DNA of 64,000 nucleotides, from NCBI GenBank assembly GCA_024707265.1, contig JANQAB010000008.1:124001-188000 (forward strand), written 5' to 3'. Below the pieces are notes generated by a model. That model did not search any database, was not told where the DNA came from, and saw only the letters and a program-made list of their open reading frames with translations. Both the position numbers and the translations under genes were made by a program. Source of the stretch: Sporocytophaga sp. GTDB taxonomy: Bacteria > Bacteroidota > Bacteroidia > Cytophagales > Cytophagaceae. Positions within the stretch are counted from its first letter, which is position 1; every line of letters begins with the position of its first letter. Shown one piece after another: positions 52,740-63,422 of the stretch.

Positions 52740-53471
52740 TTAATGGATATTCAGTTTTTCCTTTAGTTCTCTGATATATTTAAAAGTCCTGATAGAGACT
52801 TTGATTCTGGTCTTTAAACTTCCACCACCTTTAGCTTCTCCGAATTTTCTTGTTTTAAATACAACTGGAATTTCATAGATAGTACCATGTTTTGTAGCAA
52901 AATACTGGGCATAAAGATCAAGGGAAAAGTCATACGGAGCTTTATCCTTTAAATAGGTCCTGTAAAAGTCTTTGCTGAATACTTTGGGTTGTGCTCCTAT
53001 ATCAGCAAGTTTAACTCCAAGCTCAGCTGATGCTATCAATTGCATCATATAAGTAAAAAATGCAGGTCCCCAGGCTCTGTTCTGTCTCTTACCTTTTACG
53101 AAAGCCTTTGGATTATTGATCTCTTTAAATTTCTCATATGCAATGATTACATCAACAGGATCAGTTTGTAAATCCGCATGAGTCCATGCTAAAACATTTC
53201 CTTGAGCAGCATCTAATCCGGATAATATGCCAAAACCATATCCCTTATTAATTTCAACTTTTACTGATCTGAATCTGGGATCATTGACTTTACTGAATTC
53301 TTGTATCAAAACTTCGGATGAATTATCCGTAGAACCGTTATTAACTAAAATTACTTCTATGTCTTGTCTCTCTTTTAATGCTTCTCTGAATAGCTTGATA
53401 ATATGAGGGATATTCTTAGCCTCATTATAACAAGGAACTATAATTGAAAGATCTCTTTCCGCTAAACTCAT
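52740..53471 (-). CDS. Glycosyltransferase family 2, polyprenyl-phosphate-sugar synthase-like
   Basis: A 243-residue GT2 enzyme of the dolichol-phosphate-mannose-synthase type without C-terminal helices. It shows SIIVPCYNEAKNIPHIIKLF, VNNGSTDNSS and TKHGTIYEIPVVFKTRKFGE; the metal-binding site is THADLQTDP. Such enzymes load a sugar onto polyprenyl phosphate for use by a membrane GT-C transferase, and the upstream gene is exactly that kind of protein. It is the last gene of the minus-strand operon, 8 bases after the GT-C gene. Confidence 0.9.
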   Translation of the reverse strand: MSLAERDLSIIVPCYNEAKNIPHIIKLFREALKERQDIEVILVNNGSTDNSSEVLIQEFSKVNDPRFRSVKVEINKGYGFGILSGLDAAQGNVLAWTHADLQTDPVDVIIAYEKFKEINNPKAFVKGKRQNRAWGPAFFTYMMQLIASAELGVKLADIGAQPKVFSKDFYRTYLKDKAPYDFSLDLYAQYFATKHGTIYEIPVVFKTRKFGEAKGGGSLKTRIKVSIRTFKYIRELKEKLNIH

Positions 53472-53479
53472 GAACTAAA

Positions 53480-55046
53480 TTAATTTTTCTGGTAAACTTC
53501 AATAAACGAATCTCCTTCTTTTCTAGGAGAAGGGAAGGTATCAATCAATTTATATTTAGAGCGAAGGACATCTCTTGTTTTTTCAGGATAAAAATTGTCT
53601 AGAGAGGGTACTTCTTCAAATAAAATAAGATCAAATTCATTATTTAATATTCTTTGATTCACTTCATTAACCTGTTTGTCAAACATACCTATATTCAGAT
53701 GGTACCATAATGGAAGGTCTGTCACTGGTGTATATTTCAGTTCATAGGATAATGGAGTAAGTTCAGACATGTTAAGGACTTTTAAGTCTTGTCCTTTTTT
53801 CCCGAAATCCGTTTTTAGAATTTTATGAAGACCTTCTACAGTCTTTTCCGGCATAGAAACCTTTCCAAAGGATTTTAATCCTGTAACAACCCATGGTCCA
53901 CTATCTGCTTTTTTCTGCTCTTTAACTCCAACAGCAGGCCCATCGGAGATTTTTAACATCCTGCCTGCATATTTCCAAAACATGGCGGACCACCATAAGA
54001 ATAAGCACAAAATGAATATTGGTAGCACAGTAACTTTTTCAAACGCAATATTCAGGTTTATGTTTGTCAGAAAAAAAGCAAAAGCAAATGCATGAAAGTA
54101 AGTAGTAGTATCTGATGGCAGCCTGCTTGTAACTTTAGTAATCAAAGTCTCTGCTATAATGCCAATCGTAATAAGGGTGAAGAAAACTGCTTTTTTATCC
54201 TTAAGAAAAGCAGCTACATCCTTAAGCTTATAAAGAATGATAATAATGAATACAACTATATAAAATTTCTCCCAATGAGACTCACCCAAAAATGAATTAA
54301 GGAAGTTTATGGCTTTTAATCTTGACTGATGAGGTGGTTGACCATAATTGAACCAATATCCGAATCCATATTTAAGAAAGGGTTTTATCACAATAAATCC
54401 TGTCAGAAAGGTAGCACCTGTATAGATAAGGATAGGTACGATTTTTCTTTCATATAAGAAATTTAAAATAATCAATGCAAGGCAGAAAAAAGAACGCCAG
54501 TCCGCCATAGTCCTGCTTTGTAAAGAATGAAAGGAATGTAAAGACGGAGGCAATTACTAAGTAGCCTATTCTGAATTTACTTTTTTCCTGAAAGATATAA
54601 TGAAGTACAAACTGGATAGCGAACAGCTCGAATACAAAAGCTGTATTGTTATACCAGGGCCAGAAGAATATGAATGTATACGAGAAGCAGAATACCAGCG
54701 TGGAAAAGAGAATTACAGCAGGTTTAACGTTAAGAGTTTTTAATATAGTTCTGAAAGACAGAAGAGATAGTACATTAATTAAAAATTGTGCTTTCAATAA
54801 AGATGACATAAATGGCCCAAAAATCTTAAAAAAGATAGTAGGGAATATAAAGAAGCCAAATCCTAACGGCATTCCGAAATCTTTAAACGGAACCTGTCCC
54901 AAATAAAGCCTGTAGGAACCTTCCCAGGTCAGATACAAATTATCTCTGAATGGCAGTGTGAAAAATAAAGGAAATACTGAAAAAGCTATGATGAAGAAAA
55001 ATTCGATAAAGAAAAGTTGTCTTTCTGAAAATCTGGATTCTAGCAT
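53480..55046 (-). CDS. GT-C (GT39/ArnT-like) membrane glycosyltransferase, one frameshift
   Basis: About 521 residues after repair. The plus-strand A run at 54486-54491 should be five instead of six bases; the protein then reads TKQDYGGLAFFF into CLALIILNFLYERK without loss. There are eight or more membrane helices. The first loop RDNLYLTWEGSYRLYLGQVP followed by FKDFGMPLG is typical of GT-C enzymes that take sugar from polyprenyl phosphate, with the Asp of RDN in the catalytic position. The C-terminal third is soluble and periplasmic. It starts 3 bases after the SprF-like gene and precedes the GT2 gene, which may supply its donor. Acceptor unknown; the neighbouring surface protein is a candidate. 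Confidence 0.8.
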
Positions 55047-55049
55047 TGT

Positions 55050-56107
55050 TTATATCTTAGGAAGATTGAAAACTCGTTGTTTGGGTTTAAAAGGAGTAAC
55101 TATTAGTGAAAGTTCATACGCGCCAGTCCCTCTGTAGTTTCTGGTGAGTGAAGAGGAGTTAAGATCGTAGCTTAATCCCATTGAATAATAGTTATTGCCA
55201 AAACTTAATGTAAATATAAAAGAATCCTCAATTCTATACCACATTCCAAATCTAATCTCATTCGGGACAAGTGGTTTTGATGCAGGTTTATAATAAAACT
55301 TTTCATCAAGAAGGTAATAATGAAGGCTTAAGCCCAGATTTATTTGTCTGAAGCGGTCCTGTAATTGAACTATTGTATTTGGAAGAATATAAACTCTGTC
55401 TTTTAATTTGGTTTCCAGTCCTGCATTGAACTTATAAAGAACAGGAAGTCTTTCATCCGAAGCTGCATATAGTCCTGATTTAGGTCTGTTAAAGTGGTAA
55501 ACTGACATTCCGACGAAGGAACTGAAATTTGCCCCTCTGCGTCCGTAGTTTCTCAGTGGGTTAAAGTAATACATAACACCTCCGGTGAGATCAGGTCTTG
55601 TGCTGGTATGGTTTCTGAGGTTAACATCTAAATGTACATTAGGATCTATACCTTCGGGCGTATATTGACTTCCCCATTGCAGCTGATCGTAATTCACGCT
55701 TTTTTGAATAAATCCTATCTGTGCTCCGAATAGCACATGATGCAACGATGCCAGGGGAGATCATATGATCCGTTAACGCTTGCTCCAAGAGTTTTCAGAA
55801 TTCCATCTCCGGTCTTATCATTATTGACTGTCAAACCAATGGCTCCATAAGGACTTCTCGTTTTGCCCGGTCTGAAAAACGGATTTATAACAGATACCTG
55901 ACTGGTGGAATAAGGTGCTCCGATACTTTTCCATTGAACTCTGTGATTCATGGAAATGGAAAAACCACTATATGTAGCAGATAGGGCGGGGTTTAAATAT
56001 AAGGCAGCAGGATAAAACTGTGAAAATTGAGCATCCTGGGCGTTACTGATTCCGGTGAATAATATTGAGGCAATAAATAATATGCCTAAGCTTAATTTAA
56101 ATTTCAT
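55050..56107 (-). CDS. PorP/SprF family T9SS membrane protein, one frameshift
   Basis: About 352 residues after repair. The plus-strand G run at 55754-55757 should be five bases; SYDLPL then continues as ASLHHVLFGAQIGFIQKS in the second frame. It has a signal peptide (LGILFIASILFTGISNAQ) followed by the family start DAQFSQFYPAALYLNPALSA and a beta-barrel outer-membrane fold. PorP/SprF proteins hold or assist surface proteins with type B sorting domains, and the gene directly upstream, only four bases away, encodes one. It therefore probably works for that adhesin rather than being the core secretion component. Confidence 0.9.
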
Positions 56108-56111
56108 TATT

Positions 56112-59100
56112 CTACCTGATTAATGTAATAGTACCAGACTTTTCAATTTTGTTTCCATTATCTTCCTTTGCTTTCAAAACATAGGTGTACGTGTCCATAG
56201 GAGCGTTGTTGCCGTCCCAACCAACATTGTTGGCCTCAGCTAAATCAGTTGTAGAGTAAAGAACTTGTCCCCATCTGCTGTATATGGTAAAGCTAAAGTC
56301 TTCAGGGGCCAATTTCCCGTAGACCTTTATGACTTTATTTTCAGGGTTGGTTTCATATGGGCTTAAAGCATTCGGTATCCAGTATGATTCCCGGGCTTGT
56401 AGAGCTGTATCCTTTACCAGGATTTGCACCTCTCTGGATATCTCACAACCATTAATATCAGTAAGAATCAACGCAGCTTCATAAAGTCCTCCCTCTATAA
56501 AATTATGAGCCAGGAATTTTTTATCAGAGGATGTTCCATCACTCAAAATCCATTCGAAGGATTTTATTTTTAAAGGATTGAGGTCTGATGTATTAAGGAA
56601 GTATACAGAATCCAGTGTTGTAGTTTGTATGATGATTCCTCTGTCTGAATCAATAGTATCATTCACTGTTATAATGTCAAAAGAAGCAACAGGAGTTTCC
56701 ATAATGGATATCGATATGCTGGAGCTGCTTTCTTCTCCTTTATTATCATAGGCGGTAGCAGTAATAAAATTTGGTCCTGGATCAAGATTTCTGAGAGTTA
56801 GTGTATATGGTGCTGATAAATCAGTACCTACCAGTTGATCGTTTGCATAGAATTCTACCTTGGTAATTATACCATCTTCATCGGTTGAAGTGGCAGTCAC
56901 GGGTATTTCTGAGCAAAAGGAGTAAGTGCTATTGGATACAGGTGAAGTTATGTTGACGACAGGTGGTTTATTAGGACTATTAATGTGAATCACCACTTTG
57001 TTGGATGTGTCTCTTTTTCCGTTATCCCCTACAACCACTGCATATACTTCAAAATTACCTTCAAATGAATTGTTCCAGCTATATTGATAGTCGGGAGCAG
57101 TGCTTTCTCCTATTTTTATATCATTTGCATAAAATTCGATTTTTACGCCTGAATTGTCAGGGTCTGTTACATTTGCAGAAAAATCAATGGTTGAGCCAAA
57201 CTCATAATTACTATTTGTTTCAGGAGAAATCAGCGAAACACTAACAGGTCTCTTGCCTATAGATATTAGTACCGGAGCAGATGCAACTTTAGCTCCATCG
57301 TTGTCGGTAGCAAATGCTACGATTTCATAATCTCCGATTGGTGCATTTGTCCAGGTAAATGAAAAATCAGGGTAAAGACGTGTAGTTGTTAAAACCCCAT
57401 TAATATAATATTCTACATTTATTATGGAACCATCTGGATCATTAGCGCTCACATTTAACAGGATAGGCTCCGAATAGGTGAATTTAGTCCCATTGGTAGG
57501 TGTAATTATAGAAATAGAAGGAAGTTTATTGCTTACTGTAATCTGGATGGTTTCAGACTCTTCTTTATTTAAATTATCAGTTGCTTTTACTGTAATATTA
57601 TAAGTGCCTAATGGAAGGTTATCAACTGTCAGGTTATAAGGGGCTGTAGTGGAGGTTCCTAAAAGGGAATCATTTAGGAAAAATTCGACCTTGCCGATAG
57701 AGCCATCGTTGTCGGTAATAGTCGTGTTGATTAATACCTGATCATTAGAGTCAAATGCCTGATTGTTTGCAGGGGTATTGATTTTTACTACAGGAGGTGC
57801 ATTATAAATGGTTATGGTTATCGGAGCGGATGTGGTGGTTTCGTTGTCATCGTCTGAAGCTTTTGCAGTGATCACATAAACACCTTCAGCTAAATTTGTC
57901 CAATTGAAAGTAAAAGGTTGAGTTGTACTTTCTCCGATTTTTGAACTACCGTTGAATAATTCTACTAAAACAACATTGCCATCTATGTCAGTGGCATTGA
58001 CTTCAAAATTGATATTTCCTGGAGTTAAAGTCTGATTATCTGCTGGCTTAATAATACTCACATCAGGAGGAATATTGGTAGTGACATTAACTACAATTTT
58101 AATTGCAGCAGAAACATTTTGTTTACCAAGGTTATCATAAGCAACCGCTGTAATGCTATATGTTCCATTCTGAACATTTCCCCATGTATAGGAATATGGA
58201 CCGGTGAGATCTTCTCCTAGAATTGTTGTTCCATTATAAAACACAACCTTGCTGATAGAACCGTCACTATCTGAAGCGTCTGCCGTAATTTCTATATCAG
58301 CCCCCGTTTCATACACAGATAAATTAGCCGGAGAGGTGATTTTTACAGTTGGAGGATTGTTTACAACCGTGATATTAATAGTTTTGGTTGCAATAGCTCC
58401 TGCATTGTCCGTAGCTCTTGCAGTTATGGTATAGCTGCCCTCTGGCACGTTATTCCAATTAATACTGTAGGGAGCTGTATTGTCAGAGCCAATAAGGTTA
58501 GAGCTGTTATAGAAAAACTCTACTTTAGTAATAGTGCCGTCTTCATCTGTTGCAGTTGCTGCAATTGTAATATTGGCTCCCGGAGAAAATTTAGCATTGT
58601 TTAAAGGCGCCGTTATATTTACAACCGGAGGGGTATTGGTAATGGAGAACTGGATTGGAAGAGAGGTCGTTGTACCGCCTATATTATCTGTAGCTTTTGC
58701 CGTAATGGTGTAAGTGCCCAGAGGGATATTCTTCCATATAAAAGAAAAAGGAGTAGTAGTTGATTCTCCTATTTTGGTAGTACCATTAAAGTATTCGACT
58801 TTAGTAATAGTGCCATCTGCATCAACCGCATTAACCTTTAGTTCTACATCCGTAGCAAAAGGAAAAGAACTATTATTAGTAGGAGCAACGATGCTGATGG
58901 TTGGTAAAGTATTTGTAACAGTAACTGTGATAGCAGTTTTGGATACCCCACCATTATTGTCTGTTGCCTTAGCTATTACTTTATATGTTCCTGTTGAAAG
59001 GGGTGTCCAGGAAATCTGATATGGAATTGCAGTAGACGATCCTATTAAGATCGTATCTTTATTGTTTACGGTATAGTAAAACTCGACTTTGGTGATTGTC

Positions 59101-60890
59101 CCATCGGTATCTGTTGCATTTGCTTCAATATTAATAGCTTTACCTGCAGCACTGCTGCTGTTATTGGCAGGCTTGGTTATTGTTATGACAGGTAAGGTAT
59201 TTTTAACAACCAGAGTAATCGTTGCTGAAGCTGTGCCTCCTCCATTGTCGGTGGCAACCACTTTGATTGAATAAGTTCCTTCCTTTGTGGGAGTCCAGTC
59301 AAAGCTATAAGGAGCAGTTAAGTCTTCACCTAGTTTTGTTGTTCCATTATAGAACTCCACTTTAGCTATCGAACCATCCGGATCACTCGCATCTGCTTTT
59401 ATTGAAATAACAGAACCAGGTGCGAAGACAGCATTGTTTAATGGCTGTGTTATTTTTACAATAGGAGGGATGTTCCCGAATTCAAAAGCTCCCATATCAA
59501 ATGCAGCTCCGGAAGGTCTGGGAGCAAGATCAAAATCTTTCGTAACACCAAACGAAGTTAAATCTTTCCCTTTGTCAATTGCAGGTGAGGTAGATTGCAA
59601 GTGAACATCATAAGGAGCTGTTCCACTTACAAACTGTACATCCTCTATATTATTGGTAAGGTAATTATTGGATTCTTCAAATTGAGTGACATCATTAGCT
59701 CTCTTAAGCAGGCTTCTGCCAGGTCCAGCTTTTGCAATGATGTTGTTATATACTCTTTTTGGACCGCCTCCTGGTCCGAAAAAATTAAAACCATCCAATC
59801 CTGCATTGATGATTGTGTTATTGAAAAAGTTATAGTATCCGACCCTTACAACAGCAGCTCCATCCCAACATACAAATCCATATTCTTTAGGGTTTATAAT
59901 TACGTTATTGAAGATATCCTGATTTCCCATGGCGTGGTTTTGGATACCATTTCCTGTTCCGTTTTCTATCCAGTTATTATAGGCTTTTCCGGTTGTCCCT
60001 TCTCCAAGTAATAGTCCTTCATTTTGAGTTTCTTCGTTTCTAAGACCATAATTTTTGATTATGTTATTGTATACCTCACAGTCCTGGTCTGCGTTTTTGA
60101 CCTGAATGCCATCCAAACCTGTGTTTTCGGTAATATTGTTATAAACCCTGGCACCAACTATCGAATGAGAATGTATTATTTTGGGGCAGTTTGTAGAAGG
60201 GTTGTTTTCGCAAGGGCAATTAATGGTTCCTTCCTTGTACCATCCATATCCCATATAGATTCCTTCGCCTCCGGTATGGTGGATATAATTATCATGAATT
60301 ATCGGATTGTACATGGTCCAAACACCTCTTTCTGCAGATCCGTTGCATAACGGATTTGTTTTCGCTCCTATTCCTGCAAATCCTGAAGTGTCAGAGCCCG
60401 TGTTAGGGCTGGCTCCGGCAACTTCAACGTAAGCAATTTCAAAGTTAGTGGTGAAGTCTTTTGCATCTAAAAAGAAATTATTTTTATTCCTTGCCGTTAC
60501 CTTAAAGCCATACTTCACAGCCGGGTCACCGTTTCCAAGAAATTTAAAGTGCTTTGAGTTACGAAATATAACACCATATTCCCTGGTGTCTATTATAGTT
60601 TGTCCTCCACAGTTTTTGATGATGATAGGCTGGCTTTCAGTACCTGCAAAATTAGCTATGATAATACCCCTGGAATATTGAATATTCTTAAAACAGAACA
60701 CATTCCCAGGCTTAATTTTTATATCATTTGCGTTGATTGCCCAAGGTGTTGCCAAGGTAATTTCGACTCCATTATGTAATACTTTACCATTGGCTTGTAA
60801 AGTGAAATCACATCCGCAATCCTGGGCAGATAAGGTATTGAATATGCTAAGCAGGATGCAAAATAATATTGATGAAGCTTGAAATTTCAT
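56112..60890 (-). CDS. Giant adhesin with beta-helix, ten Ig-like repeats, PKD and type B T9SS domain
   Basis: A 1592-residue secreted protein. Signal peptide (SILFCILLSIFNTLSA), then a right-handed parallel beta-helix of about 470 residues (IYNNI-like turns such as GARVYNNITENTGLDGIQVK). Ten Ig-like units of about 91 residues follow (repeating DGSIxKVEFYNGTTKLGE, WxxxxxGTYTITAKATDNxG), then a PKD-like domain (FEWILSDGTSSDKKFLAHNF). The end is a gliding-motility-associated type B T9SS domain (ESYWIPNALSPYETNPENKV, FTIYSRWGQVLYSTTDLAEA, TYTYVLKA). The beta-helix resembles polysaccharide lyases and phage tail spikes; no catalytic residues could be assigned. Likely a cell-surface adhesin or polysaccharide-binding protein. 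First gene of the minus operon. Confidence 0.9.
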   Translation of the reverse strand: MKFQASSILFCILLSIFNTLSAQDCGCDFTLQANGKVLHNGVEITLATPWAINANDIKIKPGNVFCFKNIQYSRGIIIANFAGTESQPIIIKNCGGQTIIDTREYGVIFRNSKHFKFLGNGDPAVKYGFKVTARNKNNFFLDAKDFTTNFEIAYVEVAGASPNTGSDTSGFAGIGAKTNPLCNGSAERGVWTMYNPIIHDNYIHHTGGEGIYMGYGWYKEGTINCPCENNPSTNCPKIIHSHSIVGARVYNNITENTGLDGIQVKNADQDCEVYNNIIKNYGLRNEETQNEGLLLGEGTTGKAYNNWIENGTGNGIQNHAMGNQDIFNNVIINPKEYGFVCWDGAAVVRVGYYNFFNNTIINAGLDGFNFFGPGGGPKRVYNNIIAKAGPGRSLLKRANDVTQFEESNNYLTNNIEDVQFVSGTAPYDVHLQSTSPAIDKGKDLTSFGVTKDFDLAPRPSGAAFDMGAFEFGNIPPIVKITQPLNNAVFAPGSVISIKADASDPDGSIAKVEFYNGTTKLGEDLTAPYSFDWTPTKEGTYSIKVVATDNGGGTASATITLVVKNTLPVITITKPANNSSSAAGKAINIEANATDTDGTITKVEFYYTVNNKDTILIGSSTAIPYQISWTPLSTGTYKVIAKATDNNGGVSKTAITVTVTNTLPTISIVAPTNNSSFPFATDVELKVNAVDADGTITKVEYFNGTTKIGESTTTPFSFIWKNIPLGTYTITAKATDNIGGTTTSLPIQFSITNTPPVVNITAPLNNAKFSPGANITIAATATDEDGTITKVEFFYNSSNLIGSDNTAPYSINWNNVPEGSYTITARATDNAGAIATKTINITVVNNPPTVKITSPANLSVYETGADIEITADASDSDGSISKVVFYNGTTILGEDLTGPYSYTWGNVQNGTYSITAVAYDNLGKQNVSAAIKIVVNVTTNIPPDVSIIKPADNQTLTPGNINFEVNATDIDGNVVLVELFNGSSKIGESTTQPFTFNWTNLAEGVYVITAKASDDDNETTTSAPITITIYNAPPVVKINTPANNQAFDSNDQVLINTTITDNDGSIGKVEFFLNDSLLGTSTTAPYNLTVDNLPLGTYNITVKATDNLNKEESETIQITVSNKLPSISIITPTNGTKFTYSEPILLNVSANDPDGSIINVEYYINGVLTTTRLYPDFSFTWTNAPIGDYEIVAFATDNDGAKVASAPVLISIGKRPVSVSLISPETNSNYEFGSTIDFSANVTDPDNSGVKIEFYANDIKIGESTAPDYQYSWNNSFEGNFEVYAVVVGDNGKRDTSNKVVIHINSPNKPPVVNITSPVSNSTYSFCSEIPVTATSTDEDGIITKVEFYANDQLVGTDLSAPYTLTLRNLDPGPNFITATAYDNKGEESSSSISISIMETPVASFDIITVNDTIDSDRGIIIQTTTLDSVYFLNTSDLNPLKIKSFEWILSDGTSSDKKFLAHNFIEGGLYEAALILTDINGCEISREVQILVKDTALQARESYWIPNALSPYETNPENKVIKVYGKLAPEDFSFTIYSRWGQVLYSTTDLAEANNVGWDGNNAPMDTYTYVLKAKEDNGNKIEKSGTITLIR

Positions 60891-61628
60891 ATTGTAAAAG
60901 TGCTATTAACAAATAGGAGGACTAGACAATCGGAGCAATTAATAAATACTTCCTTTTTGAAGGTTTATATTTTTATATTTTTTATACAATAAGTTATATT
61001 GACTTAAAGATATTACTTTTGTTTTATCTTTTCAATACTGGGCTTATACGATAATTTTATTACATGTGTCAGATTTCTGTGAAAAGTCAAATTTAAATGT
61101 TGATACATATATGGAGGGATAATTGTAATGATAAGGGATGATTTAGATTGTGATTTGTATTAAAACGTTGGAAATTAAAATTTTAAATGGTGAGTCGAAG
61201 AGTCTGAAGAGTAAAATTCAAAGTTGGATTCTCTGATTATGGATAAAAAAAATCTTTCTATTGGTATATATTCATATTTAAGATCTTGAGATTTTTTTAG
61301 GTAAGAATGATCTCACACCAAAACCTATTTAAGGCAAAATTTTGATGTTAATGTGTCAATACATACTGGTCGTCTTACTATTTTCATAATTTATAGTTAA
61401 AGGTCTTTTAGTATAAATTAAATCAGTTTAGATATAAAGCTAATATGTAAGTTCTGAGCAATACTAGCTGTAACCTTTGCCTATTCTATGCTTAAAAAAT
61501 TAATCTCTTAAAATAAGCAATGAAGTCTGACTTTTTTATGGATAAATAATCGACTCTGTCAGGTTAATATTTATTCAGGAATTTTACAGTTTTTCTACTT
61601 TTTATTTTATATTTTTACAATGATGTAT
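60891..61628. other. Long AT-rich intergenic region
   Basis: Divergent spacer between the adhesin operon and the nucleotidyltransferase operon. AT-rich, with no RNA gene, repeat or open frame that looks coding. No terminator is expected here because both neighbours are transcribed outwards. Confidence 0.4.
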
Positions 61629-61745
61629 AAAGCTGGATACCACCCCTGGCCAGCTTTGTACAGAGGTATATAAATCAACTTGAGTTGAGATAATGCCTTG
61701 GGACTAATTAAATCTTTTTAAGCTATTAATCCGTTAAGACCAAGG
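61629..61745 (+). promoter_or_regulatory. Two inverted repeats upstream of the capsule-type operon
   Basis: AAAGCTGG (61629-61636) and CCAGCTTT (61650-61657) form an 8-bp stem with a 13-base loop. CCTTGG (61696-61701) and CCAAGG (61740-61745) flank an AT-rich stretch of 38 bases, ending 18 bases before the start codon. They may be operator or leader-RNA structures. Function unproven. Confidence 0.3.
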
Positions 61746-61763
61746 GGATAATATGAGTTTAAT

Positions 61764-63422
61764 ATGCAACAGAATAAAACTATCATTTTGTGTGGCGGAT
61801 CTATTGATTTTTTAAATCTTCCCATCAACACCAATCAGTCACATGCAATGATACCTGTTAATGGCAAACCCGTCATTGGCTGGATTCTCGATGATCTTTT
61901 ATCAGAAGGAATAAATGAAGTAATCATAACAAGGAAAGCAACGGATTTTCAGCTTTGTGATTTTTTATTCAACTCCTACAGGAAGAGAATGAAAATTACG
62001 CAGGTGCCGCTTCTTTTCAACGGAAATATATTAGATTCCCTTCGTGCAGGATTGGATCTGGCAGCTACAGACGGAGAAGTAAAAGTTATTCTTGGAGATA
62101 CATTGATCTACGATTCATATAAAGAAAAGGGAGATTATGTATATGTGCACGAAGTTAAAGAGTCTCATCGTTGGTGCCTTGCCAGTATCGATAAAGATGG
62201 AAGAATAATAGATTATATAGATAAAAAAGAAGACGTACCCGCACCTAATTTTGCATTGTGCGGATATTACAATTTTCAAAATGGTCAGTATCTTAGAAAG
62301 GTTCTGGTTAAAGCACTTGCCGATGGAAAAAAGCAACTTAGTGATGTGCTGAAATTGTATGGAGAAAAGCATAGTCTTCAGGCTATCAAAGCCCAGCACT
62401 GGTATGACTTTGGGAATATCGACAACCTGGTTTCTTCAAGACAAAGGCTATTGCAGGGAAGATTTTTTAATTCTCTGACAATTGATGGTGTTTTAAATAC
62501 AATTACCAAAAACAGTACTTACAATGAGAAACTAAGAGATGAGCTGAATTGGTATTTTCAGATTCCGGACGAATTAAAGGTGCTAACTCCCCGCATTATC
62601 AATCATAGTCATACTGATGAAACCATTAAGATTGTTCAGGAATACTATGGATATTCTACCTTATCGGAGCTATTTCTGTATGCAGATATTCATATAGAAA
62701 CATGGAGGTCTATCCTTAATAAATTATTCAGCATACATGGTAAATTCAGAGAGTACAAAGGGGAGTTGAGCAGAGCTGATGTAAGCAAAATTTACAAAGA
62801 TAAAACCCTTGAAAGGTTGGATACCCAGAAAGGACTTAATAGCTACTGGAATACTCTTTTGTCAAAGGAATCTATTGTCTGGAACGGAAAGAAATTAGTA
62901 AATGCCTTCGAATTGATCGATACTTTATCAGATTCAATTGAAGAGTTAATTGATCATGCAAACATTACAGTAATTCATGGCGATTACTGCTTCTCTAATA
63001 TTCTTTTTGATATCAATACCCAGATTACTCGTCTTATTGATCCAAGAGGGAGCTTCGGTAAGAAAGGAATTTATGGTGATTCAAGATATGACATTGCAAA
63101 GCTGAGACACAGTATTTGCGGTTTGTATGACTATATTGTTTCTGATTTGTTTACAGTACAGGAAGTTAGTGAAGGAGTATTTGAAACTGCTATTCTTGCT
63201 TCCGAAACATCTTTAAGACTGGAGAGTATCTTTGATAAATTAATAGTAGAAAACGGATATAAGTTAGAAGAAATTAAGCTTATAGAAGGACTCCTGTTTA
63301 TCTCTATGCTTCCTCTTCATAAAGACAAGCCAGAGCGTCAGAAACTGATGTATTTAAGAGGACTCGCGTTGCTGAATGAGGTAGCAACATTAAAAAAAGA
63401 AAAAAACATATCTGCTTTATGA
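61764..63422 (+). CDS. Nucleotidyltransferase-kinase fusion for capsule sugar activation
   Basis: A 552-residue two-domain protein. Residues 1-240 are a sugar-nucleotidyltransferase-like domain (IILCGGS in place of the usual GGxGTR loop, MIPVNGKPVIGWILDDLL, VILGD, HWYDFGNIDNL). Residues about 300-540 resemble a choline/aminoglycoside-type phosphotransferase: VIHGDYCFSNILFD (HGDxxxxN) and then LIDPRGSFGKKG with the metal Asp. Such fusions occur in capsule and lipo-oligosaccharide clusters, where the kinase phosphorylates a small molecule and the other domain makes its nucleotide form. The substrate is not known; LicA/LicC-like choline chemistry is one possibility. The stop overlaps the next ATG (ATGA). 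Confidence 0.8.
   Translation: MQQNKTIILCGGSIDFLNLPINTNQSHAMIPVNGKPVIGWILDDLLSEGINEVIITRKATDFQLCDFLFNSYRKRMKITQVPLLFNGNILDSLRAGLDLAATDGEVKVILGDTLIYDSYKEKGDYVYVHEVKESHRWCLASIDKDGRIIDYIDKKEDVPAPNFALCGYYNFQNGQYLRKVLVKALADGKKQLSDVLKLYGEKHSLQAIKAQHWYDFGNIDNLVSSRQRLLQGRFFNSLTIDGVLNTITKNSTYNEKLRDELNWYFQIPDELKVLTPRIINHSHTDETIKIVQEYYGYSTLSELFLYADIHIETWRSILNKLFSIHGKFREYKGELSRADVSKIYKDKTLERLDTQKGLNSYWNTLLSKESIVWNGKKLVNAFELIDTLSDSIEELIDHANITVIHGDYCFSNILFDINTQITRLIDPRGSFGKKGIYGDSRYDIAKLRHSICGLYDYIVSDLFTVQEVSEGVFETAILASETSLRLESIFDKLIVENGYKLEEIKLIEGLLFISMLPLHKDKPERQKLMYLRGLALLNEVATLKKEKNISAL

Noticed and set aside
55715..55757. Two genes in the PorP/SprF region
   Set aside because: One missing base in the G run restores a single family-length beta-barrel protein.
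56112..60890. Plus-strand frames of 60-138 codons opposite the adhesin
   Set aside because: They are shadows of repeated Ig-like coding sequence on the minus strand.
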